DNA from: Pseudomonas anguilliseptica | Lineage (GTDB): Bacteria; Pseudomonadota; Gammaproteobacteria; Pseudomonadales; Pseudomonadaceae | Assembly (NCBI RefSeq): GCF_900105355.1 | Contig: NZ_FNSC01000001.1 | Coordinates: forward strand, 682,001 to 746,000 | Length of the DNA stretch: 64,000 bases | Reading direction: 5' to 3' | Part shown: piece by piece, positions 51,067 through 64,000 of the stretch | Numbering within the stretch: the stretch's first letter is position 1 | Layout of the letters: each line of letters starts with the position of its first letter | Notes under the pieces: model-generated | Told to the model about the DNA's origin: nothing | Database searches by the model: none | Seen by the model: the letters and a program-made list of their open reading frames with translations, nothing else | Program-made: the position numbers and the translations under genes

Positions 51067-51489
51067 TTACTCGTCAGCGTTGTCGCTGTCGTTGTTGTCG
51101 CTGTCATCGCCATCAACAGAATCGGCGCTTTCAGGACGGTCACGACGCTCACGGCGCTCACTGCGGTTTTCTTCGGCCTTGAGCATCTCGGACTGGTCAG
51201 TAACGGCTTCGTCGCGACGGATGACCAGGTTACGGATCACGGCATCGTTGTAACGGAAGTTGTCTTCCAGCTCAGCCAGGGCTTTGCCAGTGCACTCAAC
51301 GTTCAGCATCACGTAGTGAGCTTTGTGGACGTTGTTGATGGCGTAAGCCAGCTGACGACGGCCCCAATCTTCCAGGCGGTGAATCTTACCGCCGTCTTCT
51401 TCGATCAGCTTGGTGTAACGCTCAACCATGCCGCCGACTTGCTCGCTCTGGTCCGGGTGAACCAGAAAGATGATTTCGTAATGACGCAT
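51067..51489 (-). CDS. rpsF: 30S ribosomal protein bS6
   Basis: A 140-residue S6. It begins [20 protein letters not shown] and contains [20 protein letters not shown]; the C-terminal 40 residues are an acidic and Asp-rich tail ([20 protein letters not shown]), longer than average, like the glutamylated tail of other gammaproteobacteria. AAGGAGC lies four bases before the ATG. First gene of the rpsF-rpsR-DUF2232-rplI unit. Confidence 0.98.
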   Translation of the reverse strand: MRHYEIIFLVHPDQSEQVGGMVERYTKLIEEDGGKIHRLEDWGRRQLAYAINNVHKAHYVMLNVECTGKALAELEDNFRYNDAVIRNLVIRRDEAVTDQSEMLKAEENRSERRERRDRPESADSVDGDDSDNNDSDNADE

Positions 51490-51510
51490 AAATGCTCCTT
51501 ACGGGTTGTA

Positions 51511-51534
51511 GCCTGCCGCCAAATGCGGTCAGGC
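51511..51534 (-). promoter_or_regulatory. Leader hairpin before rpsF (possible S6:S18 autoregulatory site)
   Basis: On the - strand GCCTG-A-CCGC pairs with GCGG-CAGGC, leaving one bulged A and a short loop, 21 bases upstream of the rpsF start. Many bacteria carry an S6:S18-binding motif in this leader with a CCG next to an asymmetric loop; this hairpin has CCG beside its bulge. Assignment is by position and partial likeness only. Confidence 0.4.
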
Positions 51535-51573
51535 AAGGAGTGAATTTCACTTGTTTGTCTTGCTGAAACAGAA

Positions 51574-51589
51574 AGGCGCAAAAGCGCCT
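51574..51589 (-). terminator. Hairpin between rlmB and rpsF
   Basis: On the - strand AGGCGC-TTTT-GCGCCT is a perfect six-base stem followed by TTCTGTTTC. It lies 145 bases after the rlmB stop and before the rpsF leader, where a terminator for rnr-rlmB would be expected. Confidence 0.65.
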
Positions 51590-51733
51590 GCCGTCGCGGC
51601 AAGGGGCGACATTCTAGTGAAGCCCCCTGCCACGCGCAAGGCGAACTGGTGATTATTTGAACAATCCGCAGCGGGCGCACGGAACAGAGAAGGCTTAACA
51701 AGTGCGGGCACCGGCCAGATGCCCGCCATACAC

Positions 51734-52486
51734 TCACTTCTTGCTGACAGCCTTGCGCTGGCGCAATGCCTCGAACAGGCACACACCGGTGGCAACCGAC
51801 ACATTGAGACTGCTGACACTGCCCGCCATCGGCAACTTGACCAGGTAATCGCAGTGCTCACGGGTCAGCCGGCGCATGCCTTTGCCTTCGGCACCCATGA
51901 TCAGCACGGTCGGCCCGGTCAGATCATGCTCGTACAACTCCATCTCAGCCTCACCGGCCGTGCCAACAACCCATAGCCCGCGCTGCTGGAGTTTCTCCAG
52001 GCTGCGCGCCAGGTTGGTCACCGCGACCAGCGGGATCACCTCGGCGGCGCCGCAGGCCACCTTGCGCACGGTGGCATTGAGCGTGGCGGACTTGTCCTTC
52101 GGCACGATAACCGCCAGCGCACCAGCCGCATCCGCGGTGCGCAGGCAAGCACCGAGGTTATGCGGATCGGTCACGCCGTCGAGCACCAGCAACAAGGGCG
52201 CGCCCTCAGTGCGATCGAGCAGCTCATCAAGCATCGCCTCGCCCCACACCTGACTGGGACTGACATCAGCCACCACCCCCTGATGAACCCCTTCAACCCA
52301 GGCATCCATCTCGCGGCGTTCACACTGACCAACAGCAACCCGCGCATCCGCCGCCAGCGCCAGCAGCACTTGTACCCGCGGGTCATTACGCCCTTCTGCC
52401 AGCCAAATCTGCTTGACCCGTTTAGGGTGGTGACGCAGTAATGCCTCTACGGCATGCACGCCATAGATCTTTTCCAACTGACTCAT
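51734..52486 (-). CDS. rlmB: 23S rRNA 2'-O-ribose G2251 methyltransferase
   Basis: A 250-residue SpoU-family methyltransferase. The N-terminal substrate domain starts EKIYGVHAVEALLRHHPKRV, and the knotted catalytic part has LVLDGVTDPHNLGACLRTAD, LIMGAEGKGMRRLTREHCDY and PMAGSVSSLNVSVATGVCLF, motifs 1 to 3 of the family. Start overlaps the rnr stop by four bases (ATGA), so the two are translationally coupled. Confidence 0.96.
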   Translation of the reverse strand: MSQLEKIYGVHAVEALLRHHPKRVKQIWLAEGRNDPRVQVLLALAADARVAVGQCERREMDAWVEGVHQGVVADVSPSQVWGEAMLDELLDRTEGAPLLLVLDGVTDPHNLGACLRTADAAGALAVIVPKDKSATLNATVRKVACGAAEVIPLVAVTNLARSLEKLQQRGLWVVGTAGEAEMELYEHDLTGPTVLIMGAEGKGMRRLTREHCDYLVKLPMAGSVSSLNVSVATGVCLFEALRQRKAVSKK

Positions 52487-55023
52487 GACTTCGCCTTACG
52501 CTTGCGCGCGCCGCCGGACGCCGGCGCCCCACCAGCCGGAGCGCCCTTGCGGTGCGCCCCAGACTTGCCCGACTTGCTGGCTGGTTTGGACGACCCACTC
52601 TTGGCCGCGCCTTTGCCGGCTTTGCTCTTCGAATCACTGAGCAGCGACTTTTTCAGCGCACGGCTCTTTTCCACATCGGTATCACCTGGCGCAGCGCGCT
52701 CGCCGCGACGCCCTGTTTTACCTGCCGCCGACTCAAAACCACCACGACGCTGACCGGCCGGCATAGCCGTTTTGCCTTCAGCCAATTCGAAGTCGATCTT
52801 GCGCTCGTCCAGATCGACGCGCATGACCTTGACCTCAACGCTATCGCCCAGGCGGAAACTGCGACCACTGCGCTCGCCCGCCAGGCGGTGATGGACGGGG
52901 TCGAAATGGTAGTAATCGCCTGGCAAGGCGGTGACGTGCACCAGGCCTTCGACGTAGATGTCTTTCAGCTCGACGAACAGCCCGAACCCCGTCACAGCCG
53001 TAATCACACCCGGGAAGGTTTCGCCGACGCGATCCTTCATAAACTCGCATTTGAGCCAGTTCACCACATCACGGGTTGCTTCATCGGCGCGCCGCTCGGA
53101 CATCGAACACTGCTCGCCGAGCTGCTCGAGAATCGCATCGTCGTATGGGTAGATGCGCGCTCGCGGCATGATCGCCGCACCGGCACGCTTGACGTGCGGG
53201 GTATCGAGCTTGGAACGCACCACACTGCGAATCGCCCGGTGGATCAGCAGATCCGGGTAGCGACGAATCGGAGAAGTGAAGTGCGCATACGCACCGTAGT
53301 TCAGACCGAAGTGGCCCTGATTATCCGCGCTGTACACAGCCTGACTGAGCGAGCGCAGCATCACGGTCTGAATCAGGTGGTAATCCGGACGTTCGCGGAT
53401 ACTTTCCAGCAGCAGCTGGTAGTCCTTGGGCGACGGACCGTCCTTCGACTTGCCACGGTGCAGCGACAGCCCCAGCTCGGTGAGAAAGGCCTTGAGCTTC
53501 TCTACACGCTCCGGCGGCGGACAGTCGTGCACGCGATACAGCGCTGGAATTTCATGCTTCTGCATAAACGCAGCCGTGGCTACGTTGGCGGCCAGCATGC
53601 ACTCTTCGATCAGCTTGTGTGCATCGTTGCGCTGGGTTGGGCGGATCTCTGCGATCTTGCGCCCAGCACCGAAGATGATGCGGGTTTCCTGGGTCTCGAA
53701 GTCAATGGCACCACGCTCATGACGCGCCGCCAGCAATACCTGATACAGCGAGTACAGCTGCTTGAGATGCGGCAGCACTTCTTTGTACTCGCCACGCAAG
53801 GCCTTGCCTTCGCTGCCCTTGGGCTGCTCAAGCATGGCACTGACCTTGTTGTAGGTCAGTCGCGCGTGAGAATGGATCACCGCCTCGTAGAACTGGTAAT
53901 CGGTCATCTTGCCGGTCTTCGAGATACTGATCTCGCACACCATGGCCAGCCGATCGACATGCGGGTTCAACGAGCACAGGCCGTTGGACAGCTCTTCCGG
54001 CAGCATCGGGATAACCCGCTCAGGGAAGTACACCGAGTTGCCGCGCACCTGGGCTTCGGCGTCCAGCGCCGAATCGATCTTCACATAATGTGAAACGTCG
54101 GCGATGGCGACATACAGCTTCCAGCCGCCGGAAAACAGCCGCCAGTTGCTGCCGTTTTTCTCGCAATACACCGCATCGTCGAAGTCGCGCGCGTCTTCAC
54201 CATCAATGGTGACGAACGGCAGATGGCGCAAATCAATGCGTTTCTCCTTCTCCTCGACTTCCGGCTTGAGCTTGCGCGCTTCCTTGATCACCGCCTCCGG
54301 CCAGACATGCGGAATATCGTAGCTGCGCAGGGCAACGTCGATTTCCATGCCCGGCGCCATGTAGTTGCCCACCACCTCAACCACATCACCCTGGGGCTGG
54401 AAGCGCGGGGTCGGCCAGTGGGTGATCTTCACCTCGACGAACTGGCCTTGCTTGGCATTGGCATTGCGGCCCGGGGTGACCAGCACTTCCTGCTGGATCT
54501 TCGGATTGTCGGCAACCACGAAGCCCACACCACTTTCTTCGTAGTAGCGACCAACTATCGTTTCGTGAGCCCGCGAGATCACCTCAACGATCGCCCCTTC
54601 ACGCCGGCCACGCCGATCCAGCCCGGAGACACGCACCAACGCACGGTCACCGTCGAATACCAGACGCATCTGCGCCGGACTGAGGAACAAGTCATCGCTG
54701 CCGTCATCCGGCACCAGGAAGCCAAAGCCATCACGGTGACCGCTGATGCGGCCGAGAATCAGGTCAAGTTTGTCCACCGGGGCATAAGTGCCACGCCGGG
54801 TATAGATCAACTGGCCATCGCGCTCCATAGCGCGCAGACGGCGGCGCAGCGCTTCGAGTTGGTCTTCAGTGGCCATGCCAAACTCATCGGCCAGCTCTTC
54901 ACGGCTCGCCGGGGAGCCACGGTCAGACAAGTGCTGCAGGATCAGCTCGCGACTTGGAATGGGGTTTTCGTATTTTTCCGCTTCACGAGCGGCCTCGGGA
55001 TCGAGGGATTGCCAATCGGCCAT
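52483..55023 (-). CDS. rnr: Ribonuclease R
   Basis: An 846-residue processive 3'-5' exoribonuclease that degrades structured RNA and helps mature rRNA. Order: N-terminal helix-turn-helix (REELADEFGMATEDQLEALR), two cold-shock domains, the RNB catalytic domain with FVTIDGEDARDFDDAVY (metal-binding aspartates), an S1 domain (GETFPGVITAVTGFGLFVEL) and a Lys/Ser/Gly-rich basic tail of about 80 residues. The tail is typical for RNase R. ATG at 55023. Confidence 0.97.
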   Translation of the reverse strand: MADWQSLDPEAAREAEKYENPIPSRELILQHLSDRGSPASREELADEFGMATEDQLEALRRRLRAMERDGQLIYTRRGTYAPVDKLDLILGRISGHRDGFGFLVPDDGSDDLFLSPAQMRLVFDGDRALVRVSGLDRRGRREGAIVEVISRAHETIVGRYYEESGVGFVVADNPKIQQEVLVTPGRNANAKQGQFVEVKITHWPTPRFQPQGDVVEVVGNYMAPGMEIDVALRSYDIPHVWPEAVIKEARKLKPEVEEKEKRIDLRHLPFVTIDGEDARDFDDAVYCEKNGSNWRLFSGGWKLYVAIADVSHYVKIDSALDAEAQVRGNSVYFPERVIPMLPEELSNGLCSLNPHVDRLAMVCEISISKTGKMTDYQFYEAVIHSHARLTYNKVSAMLEQPKGSEGKALRGEYKEVLPHLKQLYSLYQVLLAARHERGAIDFETQETRIIFGAGRKIAEIRPTQRNDAHKLIEECMLAANVATAAFMQKHEIPALYRVHDCPPPERVEKLKAFLTELGLSLHRGKSKDGPSPKDYQLLLESIRERPDYHLIQTVMLRSLSQAVYSADNQGHFGLNYGAYAHFTSPIRRYPDLLIHRAIRSVVRSKLDTPHVKRAGAAIMPRARIYPYDDAILEQLGEQCSMSERRADEATRDVVNWLKCEFMKDRVGETFPGVITAVTGFGLFVELKDIYVEGLVHVTALPGDYYHFDPVHHRLAGERSGRSFRLGDSVEVKVMRVDLDERKIDFELAEGKTAMPAGQRRGGFESAAGKTGRRGERAAPGDTDVEKSRALKKSLLSDSKSKAGKGAAKSGSSKPASKSGKSGAHRKGAPAGGAPASGGARKRKAKS

Positions 55024-55136
55024 TAGAGGTAATTCACCTTATCTACACAAATTCGGTTTGCCATGCGCCTATTGAAGCGCGAAACCACTGTCCAGGTCAG
55101 CCCGGCACACAGAATAAAATTTTTTAACAACAGGGG

Positions 55137-55165
55137 TTTACAAGTAAAAACCCGATCCGTATTAT
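55137..55165 (+). promoter_or_regulatory. Promoter of tRNA-Leu
   Basis: TTTACA (55137-55142) and TATTAT (55160-55165) are separated by 17 bases and followed by GCGCGCC. The GC-rich discriminator is typical of stable-RNA promoters under ppGpp control. Predicted start near 55172 gives a leader of about 65 bases before the tRNA. Confidence 0.65.
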
Positions 55166-55238
55166 GCGCGCCACAACGACGGGAAACGAAGTTAACCGAG
55201 TTGTAGTTGATAGCAAATAAGCATGTTTTGCAATCAAT

Positions 55239-55325
55239 GCCCAGGTGGTGAAATTGGTAGACACGCCAGCTTCAGGTGCTGGTGACCTTACGGTCGTGGA
55301 AGTTCGAGTCTTCTCCTGGGCACCA
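55239..55325 (+). tRNA. tRNA-Leu (anticodon CAG)
   Basis: An 87-base tRNA including an encoded CCA end. The acceptor stem GCCCAGG/CCTGGGC pairs perfectly, the D-arm region (TGAAATTGGTAGACAC) is typical of tRNA-Leu, the anticodon stem CCAGC/GCTGG frames the loop TTCAGGT with anticodon CAG, a long class II variable arm follows (TGACCTTACGGTCGT) and the T-loop reads TTCGAGT. It decodes CUG, the most used leucine codon in GC-rich pseudomonads. Located between rnr and purA as in P. aeruginosa. Confidence 0.97.
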
Positions 55326-55328
55326 ATT

Positions 55329-55359
55329 CAAAAAACCGAGTCCCTGACTCGGTTTTTTA
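55329..55359 (+). terminator. Terminator after tRNA-Leu
   Basis: AAAAAACCGAGT and ACTCGGTTTTTT pair around a CCCTG loop directly after the tRNA 3' end. Strong rho-independent terminator; it may also serve the other strand. Confidence 0.9.
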
Positions 55360-55428
55360 TTGCTCGCGATTTAATCCATCACGTCGCAACCATCCGACGA
55401 GCGCCAGAGGCGCCCACCCTCAATCGAT

Positions 55429-57363
55429 TTAAACGCGAAACTGCCCCAGACTGGCTTTGAGCTTCTTCGCCAAGCCATCCAGCACGCGGCCACTATTCGC
55501 CGTTGCCGCTACCGCCTCCGCCGCCCGCCGCGCCTCGACATGAATGACCTCGACGCGACCACGCACGGCATCCGCCCCCTCAGCCTGATGCGCCGCGGCC
55601 TCGGTCGCCGTGTTGATTGCTCCATGCACTTCCTCGACCGCTTCGCGCACCGACTCTTGCACCCGCGCACTTTCACGCAGCGCAGCCAAGCCTTGATCCG
55701 CCTGCTTGCCCGCCTGACCAATAGCCTCAACCGCCTCGCGCGCCCCCTGTTGCAGTGCGCCGATATGGGTCTGAATATCGCCGGTGGACTGCTGCGTCTT
55801 GCTGGCCAGTGCGCGCACTTCATCCGCCACCACGGCAAAACCGCGACCACTTTCGCCCGCCCGCGCAGCCTCAATCGCCGCATTCAGGGCAAGCAGGTTG
55901 GTTTGTTCGGCGATTGAGCGGATCACCGTCAGCACCATTTCAATCTGCTCGCTCTGCTTAGCCAACCGCTCGATGACTGCCGAACCGGTTTCCACACGCC
56001 GCACCAGCTCCTCGATCGAACCACCAACGCGCAGCGCAATCGCGGCATTGTCATCCGCAGCCTGACGAATAGCACCAACGCGCTGCAACGCTTCGCGCAT
56101 GGCCTGGCTTTCCGCCTGCGCTTCACCGGCCATTTCCGCCAGCGCCTGCAGACTGCCCGCCACCTCATCACGCTGGCGCTCAGCAGCCGACTCGGCAGCC
56201 GCACTGCGCGAGGCCAGATTGCCGATTTCCTGCCCGGTGAGCGAAGCCACCTCACCCGCCTCACGCACAATCGGCTGCAGCTTGGCGACGAAGCGATTGA
56301 CCGCCGCTGCCATGTCACCAATTTCATCACGACTATTGAGTTCGACCCGACGCGTCAGATCACCCTCGCCCGCCGCCCAGTCATTGAGCACCGCAATCAA
56401 GGTATGCAGCTTGCTGACTACTCGCCGCCCCAGCACCAGCGCCAGTACCAGCAGAATCACCAGCGCCACCACCGCCAGGCCCATGCTGATATTCCAACGC
56501 AAGCCGGCCGCAGCCTGTTGCACCACCTTGCGACTGCTCTGCTCCATACCGCCGGCCGCCTCACGCGCAACACTCAACCGCGCCACCAAGGCATCCGCAC
56601 TACTGGTGGCTGCGCCACTCAAACTGTCGGAAACCAGCTGCCCACTGCTATCGATCAGGCTGACAAAGCGCTGATCCAGCTTCGCCAACTCCTCATCCAC
56701 AGAAGCAGTGGAGACCCCTAACAGGACCTTGCCAATATCCGAACCCATTGGACTGATCGCAGCCTCGGCGATATACACGCCCGGATCATTGGCGGCGGCC
56801 TGCAACACCTTATCCAGCGCACCACCGCCTTCGCCTTTGGCCATCAGCGCACGAACGCGGGAATTCTGCCGATTGAGGTGACGCGTCAGGCGCTCGCCTT
56901 GCGCATCGAGATAAACCGCAAACAGCACAGCCGGATTGCGATGGGCACCACGCACCAACTCGGTCAGCGCCGGTACATCAGCGTCCCAGATTGCCTTCGG
57001 CGCAACCGCCGAGAGCAACTGCGCCAACTCATCGGCAGAACGCTTGAGGTTACTGTCCAGCACACCACGAATCTGCGCCTGCTCCTCGGCCAGCCGAGCG
57101 GAAAGGCCTTTGGCTAACTGCGCCTGAGTGCTAGCGGAAAGGCTGTCCAGGCCGCCACGCACCTCATTTCCGGCCTTGGTCAGCTCCCCAACCAGTCGCG
57201 CCGTATCGGCCTGCATGCCTTTGGCCAAATCCGCCTCAAGCGTCGCCACTGTGGTACGGGTCAACGCCACAGCCACAACGACCTGCACCAGCAGGGCCAC
57301 ACCCAGCGCGAGAAACACCGGCAACAGCAGGCGACTGCGCAACACAGAAATAATGGCAAACAC
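55429..57363 (-). CDS. Methyl-accepting chemotaxis protein
   Basis: A 644-residue chemoreceptor. The first membrane helix is [20 protein letters not shown], a periplasmic sensor region of about 270 residues follows, then a second helix ([20 protein letters not shown]), a HAMP domain, and the signalling hairpin with [20 protein letters not shown]. No C-terminal CheB/CheR-binding pentapeptide is seen; the protein ends [12 protein letters not shown]. Ligand unknown. GTG at 57363 with AGGAG eight bases upstream is preferred over the in-frame TTG at 57381. It stands between tRNA-Leu and purA; I do not recall it there in P. aeruginosa. Confidence 0.88.
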   Translation of the reverse strand: MFAIISVLRSRLLLPVFLALGVALLVQVVVAVALTRTTVATLEADLAKGMQADTARLVGELTKAGNEVRGGLDSLSASTQAQLAKGLSARLAEEQAQIRGVLDSNLKRSADELAQLLSAVAPKAIWDADVPALTELVRGAHRNPAVLFAVYLDAQGERLTRHLNRQNSRVRALMAKGEGGGALDKVLQAAANDPGVYIAEAAISPMGSDIGKVLLGVSTASVDEELAKLDQRFVSLIDSSGQLVSDSLSGAATSSADALVARLSVAREAAGGMEQSSRKVVQQAAAGLRWNISMGLAVVALVILLVLALVLGRRVVSKLHTLIAVLNDWAAGEGDLTRRVELNSRDEIGDMAAAVNRFVAKLQPIVREAGEVASLTGQEIGNLASRSAAAESAAERQRDEVAGSLQALAEMAGEAQAESQAMREALQRVGAIRQAADDNAAIALRVGGSIEELVRRVETGSAVIERLAKQSEQIEMVLTVIRSIAEQTNLLALNAAIEAARAGESGRGFAVVADEVRALASKTQQSTGDIQTHIGALQQGAREAVEAIGQAGKQADQGLAALRESARVQESVREAVEEVHGAINTATEAAAHQAEGADAVRGRVEVIHVEARRAAEAVAATANSGRVLDGLAKKLKASLGQFRV

Positions 57364-57459
57364 GGCAGACACTCCTGACAACGGTAATGCCTATAACGGC
57401 GGGGAAGCTGATTTATAAAGGCTAGCTCGAATATTTTTACCTGGACCAGAAACGACAAA

Positions 57460-57479
57460 GGGCCGCCAATTGGCGACCC
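57460..57479 (-). terminator. Terminator after purA
   Basis: On the - strand GGGTCGCCAA/TTGGCGGCCC is a near-perfect palindrome followed by TTTGTCG, 22 bases after the purA stop. The stem has one mismatch. Confidence 0.7.
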
Positions 57480-57500
57480 CCTGTGCACTGCCTGTGACTA

Positions 57501-60048
<2,548 letters not shown>

Positions 60049-60085
60049 TTCGCCATTCCCCTCTTGAACCGGGCGGCACAAGCCT

Positions 60086-60271
60086 TCAGTGAAGCCAATA
60101 AAGGACGGTTGTTCCCAGCAACATGCTGGCCAACCCCAGCAGACGCAGCTGCCTGTCAGACAACTGCATCAGTTGTAAAAGCGTGTCACGCCAATGGCGC
60201 GGACACAGGAAGGGCAGGATGCCTTCCAGCACCAGCACAAGACACAACGCGATGCCTAATTCCTGCCACAT
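60086..60271 (-). CDS. DUF2065 small membrane protein
   Basis: A 61-residue protein with two hydrophobic helices: [20 protein letters not shown] and [20 protein letters not shown], the whole being the DUF2065 (YjeT) domain. In many proteobacteria it lies beside hflC and purA, as here, but the function is not established. The ATG at 60271 is the family start; the frame runs further upstream into the terminators. Confidence 0.88.
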   Translation of the reverse strand: MWQELGIALCLVLVLEGILPFLCPRHWRDTLLQLMQLSDRQLRLLGLASMLLGTTVLYWLH

Positions 60272-60286
60272 GCTTCCCACAGACGC

Positions 60287-60310
60287 AAAAAAGCCGGGAT
60301 TTTCCCGGCT
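60287..60310 (-). terminator. Terminator after hflC
   Basis: On the - strand AGCCGGGAAAATCCCGGCTTTTTT is a seven-base stem plus T-run. It lies between hflC and the DUF2065 gene, ending the hfq-hflX-hflK-hflC unit. Confidence 0.85.
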
Positions 60311-60338
60311 GTCGCATGATACCACGTTTTCCACAAGG

Positions 60339-60368
60339 ATCACCCCGGCGGCTGCCCGCCGGGGTGAT
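60339..60368. terminator. GC-rich hairpin directly after hflC
   Basis: ATCACCCCGGCGG and CCGCCGGGGTGAT pair around a four-base loop (CTGC on the + strand), beginning three bases after the hflC stop. It has no T-run, so it may protect the 3' end of the mRNA rather than terminate alone; a true terminator follows 30 bases on. Confidence 0.6.
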
Positions 60369-60371
60369 GAC

Positions 60372-61241
60372 TTAAGGCTTGGACTTCTCCAAATAGCGGA
60401 AGAAGTCGCTGCTCGGATCCAGCACCAGCACGTCACGCTTATCGGCGAAGCTCTCGCGATAAGCCCTCAGGCTGCGATAGAACGAGTAGAACTCCTGGTC
60501 CATGCCGTACGCCTTGGAATAGATCGCCGCAGCCTGGGCATCACCCTCACCGCGCAGCTCTTCAGCCTGGCGGTAGGCATCAGCCAGCAACACGCGACGC
60601 TGACGGTCGGCGTCGGCGCGAATACCTTCGGCCAGCTCCTTACCCTTGGCGCGGTGCTCACGAGCCTCACGCTCACGCTCGGAACTCATGCGATCAAACA
60701 CGCTGCGGTTAACTTCCTTCGGCAGGTCGATAGCCTTCACGCGCACATCCACAACCTCGATACCCAATTCTTTCTGCGCGGCACGATTCAAGGAGGCGGT
60801 CACATCTGCCATCAGCGCATCGCGCTCACCCGACACAGACTCATGCAGGGTGCGCTTACCGAACTGGTCACGCAGGGACGCTTCAAGACGACGCGCTAGA
60901 CGCTCGTCGGCAATCTGCTTCATGCCAGAGGTTGCAGTGTAATAGCGCTCGGCATCCAGCACTCGCCACTTGGCGAAGGCATCAACCATCAACGCTTTCT
61001 TTTCCAGCGTAAGGAAACGCGAGCTGTCAGTATCCAAGGTCAGCAGACGCGCATCGAACTTGCGCACCTGGTTGACGTACGGAACCTTCACATGCAAACC
61101 AGGCTGCACGTCCGGCTGGACGATACGACCGAACTGCAACAGCACCGCACGCTCAGTCTGCGAGACGATATAGAAGCTATTCCAGGCGACCAGCGCCAGC
61201 ACCACACCAACAATAAGGGCGATCAGCGATTTATTGCTCAT
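60372..61241 (-). CDS. hflC: HflC, FtsH protease modulator
   Basis: A 289-residue SPFH/prohibitin-family protein that with HflK forms a large periplasmic-facing complex around FtsH. The N-terminal anchor is LIALIVGVVLALVAWNSFYI, followed by RAVLLQFGRIVQPDVQPGLH and the coiled-coil HREKGKELAEG-like region. The start overlaps the hflK stop by one base (TGATG). An in-frame TTG precedes the ATG. Confidence 0.96.
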   Translation of the reverse strand: MSNKSLIALIVGVVLALVAWNSFYIVSQTERAVLLQFGRIVQPDVQPGLHVKVPYVNQVRKFDARLLTLDTDSSRFLTLEKKALMVDAFAKWRVLDAERYYTATSGMKQIADERLARRLEASLRDQFGKRTLHESVSGERDALMADVTASLNRAAQKELGIEVVDVRVKAIDLPKEVNRSVFDRMSSEREREAREHRAKGKELAEGIRADADRQRRVLLADAYRQAEELRGEGDAQAAAIYSKAYGMDQEFYSFYRSLRAYRESFADKRDVLVLDPSSDFFRYLEKSKP

Positions 61242-62398
61242 CAACGGCTCTCCCTTGTACGCAGTTCAACCTGACGCGGATCGATAGTTACCCGCGAGCC
61301 AGCGTCTGCAGTGCTCGCAGAGCCAGATATCGAGCTAGGCGCAGAGGAGCTGCGGCCATCGATCATTTTGTCCAACGGCAGATAAAGCAGGTTGTTCTGC
61401 CCCTTGTCGCCAGTCACCAGCACCTTGCTGGTATTGCTCATCAGCTCTTGCATGGTGTCCAGATACAGACGCTCGCGAGTGACCTCAGGTGCCTTGCGGT
61501 ACTCAGTGACCAATGCAGTAAAGCGATCTGCCTCACCCTGTGCGCGGGAAACCACTTCATCACGGTAACCGCTGGCATCCTCGATCAGGCGCTGCGCCTG
61601 ACCACGGGCTTCCGGCACCACGCCATTGGCGTAGGTTTCCGCCTGATTCTTCTCACGCTGCTCGTCTTCACGGGCGCGAATCACGTCATCGAAGGCTTCC
61701 TGCACTTCACGCGGCGCCGCCGCACTCTGCAGGTTGACCTGAGTAACCGTGATACCGGTGCGGTAGTTGTCGAGGAAACGCTGCAAACGCTCCTTGACCT
61801 CGCTGGCCATCAGCTCACGACCCTCGGTCAGCACCTGATCCATCTCGGTAGAACCCACGACGTGACGCACGGCACTGTCGGTCGCATGCTGCAGACTGAC
61901 TTCCGGCTGATCAACGTTGAGGACGAAATCCTGCAAGTTGCTGACCCGGTACTGCACGGTCAACGGCACTTCGATGATGTTTTCGTCCTCGGTCAACATC
62001 TGCCCCTGCTTGCTGTAAGCACGCTCGCGGGTGACGTTTTCCTGAAACTTGCGATCAATCGGCGGGAAATAGATATTCAGGCCCGGGCCGACTGTTTCGT
62101 AGTACTTGCCGAAGCGCAGCACCACAGCCTGCTCCTGCTCATCAACGACATAGATCGCGCTGTACAGCCAGACTGCAGCCAGCAGCCCCAGGCCCACGAA
62201 CAGCAGGCCGAAACCGCCGCCATTGCCCGAGCCAGTTTCACTGCCTCGTTTCTTGCCGCCACCGAACAGCCCATTCAGGCTCTCCTGCAGCTTGCGGAAG
62301 GCCTCATCGATATCCGGCGGCCCCTTGCGATCACCGTTCTTACGGCCACCCCACGGGTCCTGATTATTCGAGTTGCCACCCGGCTCATTCCAAGCCAT
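61241..62398 (-). CDS. hflK: HflK, FtsH protease modulator
   Basis: A 385-residue SPFH protein. A glycine- and asparagine-rich N-terminus (MAWNEPGGNSNNQDPWGGR) is followed by one membrane helix (GLLFVGLGLLAAVWLYSAIY) and the SPFH domain (AVVLRFGKYYETVGPGLNIY). The C-terminal part is a Ser/Ala-rich tail. The partner of HflC; the two genes are coupled. The frame is open upstream, but ATG at 62398 is the family start. Confidence 0.96.
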   Translation of the reverse strand: MAWNEPGGNSNNQDPWGGRKNGDRKGPPDIDEAFRKLQESLNGLFGGGKKRGSETGSGNGGGFGLLFVGLGLLAAVWLYSAIYVVDEQEQAVVLRFGKYYETVGPGLNIYFPPIDRKFQENVTRERAYSKQGQMLTEDENIIEVPLTVQYRVSNLQDFVLNVDQPEVSLQHATDSAVRHVVGSTEMDQVLTEGRELMASEVKERLQRFLDNYRTGITVTQVNLQSAAAPREVQEAFDDVIRAREDEQREKNQAETYANGVVPEARGQAQRLIEDASGYRDEVVSRAQGEADRFTALVTEYRKAPEVTRERLYLDTMQELMSNTSKVLVTGDKGQNNLLYLPLDKMIDGRSSSAPSSISGSASTADAGSRVTIDPRQVELRTRESR

Positions 62399-62494
62399 AG
62401 CGCTCTCCATCTGATAAAGCAAAGACGCGCCCACGGCGCGCCCGCCAATGCTACAGAATGCATGCAACCAGCGGCAAAGTCGCTGATGCAGGCT

Positions 62495-63796
<1,302 letters not shown>

Positions 63797-63810
63797 TGCA
63801 GCCTCCTAAA

Positions 63811-64000
<190 letters not shown>

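Noticed and set aside
52552..54093. 513-codon open frame on the + strand opposite rnr
   Set aside because: Shadow of ribonuclease R with no family match.

Overview
The window is chromosomal DNA of a Pseudomonas. The evidence is gene order: accB-accC, prmA, a DUF3426 gene, dusB-fis, purH-purD-retS, the urea transporter and urease genes, ygiQ, a 7TM diguanylate cyclase, alr, dnaB, rplI, rpsR-rpsF, rlmB-rnr, tRNA-Leu, purA, hisZ, hflC-hflK-hflX and hfq. This order follows the P. aeruginosa PA4847-PA4944 stretch as I remember it, with blocks missing or rearranged. The sequence is GC-rich, with third-position GC bias that produces many long antisense shadow frames. accB is cut at the left edge and hfq at the right edge.

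Bases 1-12230 (+ strand) hold housekeeping genes: fatty-acid carboxylase subunits, ribosomal protein methylation, tRNA dihydrouridylation plus Fis, purine synthesis, the hybrid kinase RetS (phospho-acceptor positions aligned with P. aeruginosa RetS) and a MarC-family membrane protein.

Bases 12250-29017 (+) form a urea/nitrogen island with two routes of urea breakdown: allophanate hydrolase plus urea carboxylase, and urease, with a UrtABCDE urea ABC transporter between them. A good sigma-54 promoter with an IHF site lies in front. Four genes are broken: atzF by an 11-bp tandem duplication, uca by an apparent 7-bp contraction, urtC by an extra 4-bp repeat unit, and urtB by loss of its 5' end beside a REP palindrome. 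The urease genes, urtA, urtD, urtE and the GntR regulator look intact. A REP-associated tyrosine transposase (RAYT) flanked by its REP copies follows ureC, and other REP families sit inside operons.

Bases 29800-46500 are accessory or less conserved: a DksA-like zinc-finger protein, an oxaloacetate decarboxylase with two TGTAG-N5-CTACA operators, an orphan GspF-like protein, three orphan periplasmic binding proteins (one frameshifted), three membrane proteins, a short Hsp70, YgiQ, two tandem 7TM diguanylate cyclases (the second frameshifted) and alanine racemase.

Bases 46600-64000 return to core genes, nearly all on the - strand: a glyoxalase-fold/YafY pair (+), dnaB, ribosomal protein genes, rlmB-rnr, tRNA-Leu(CAG), a chemotaxis receptor, purA, hisZ, hflCKX and hfq.

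Five frameshifts plus one 5' truncation in 64 kb is a lot. The 11-bp and 4-bp tandem duplications look like real replication slippage, but the two single-base lesions could be sequence errors. No stretch longer than 300 bases lacks a gene; notable sites in the intergenic gaps are listed.
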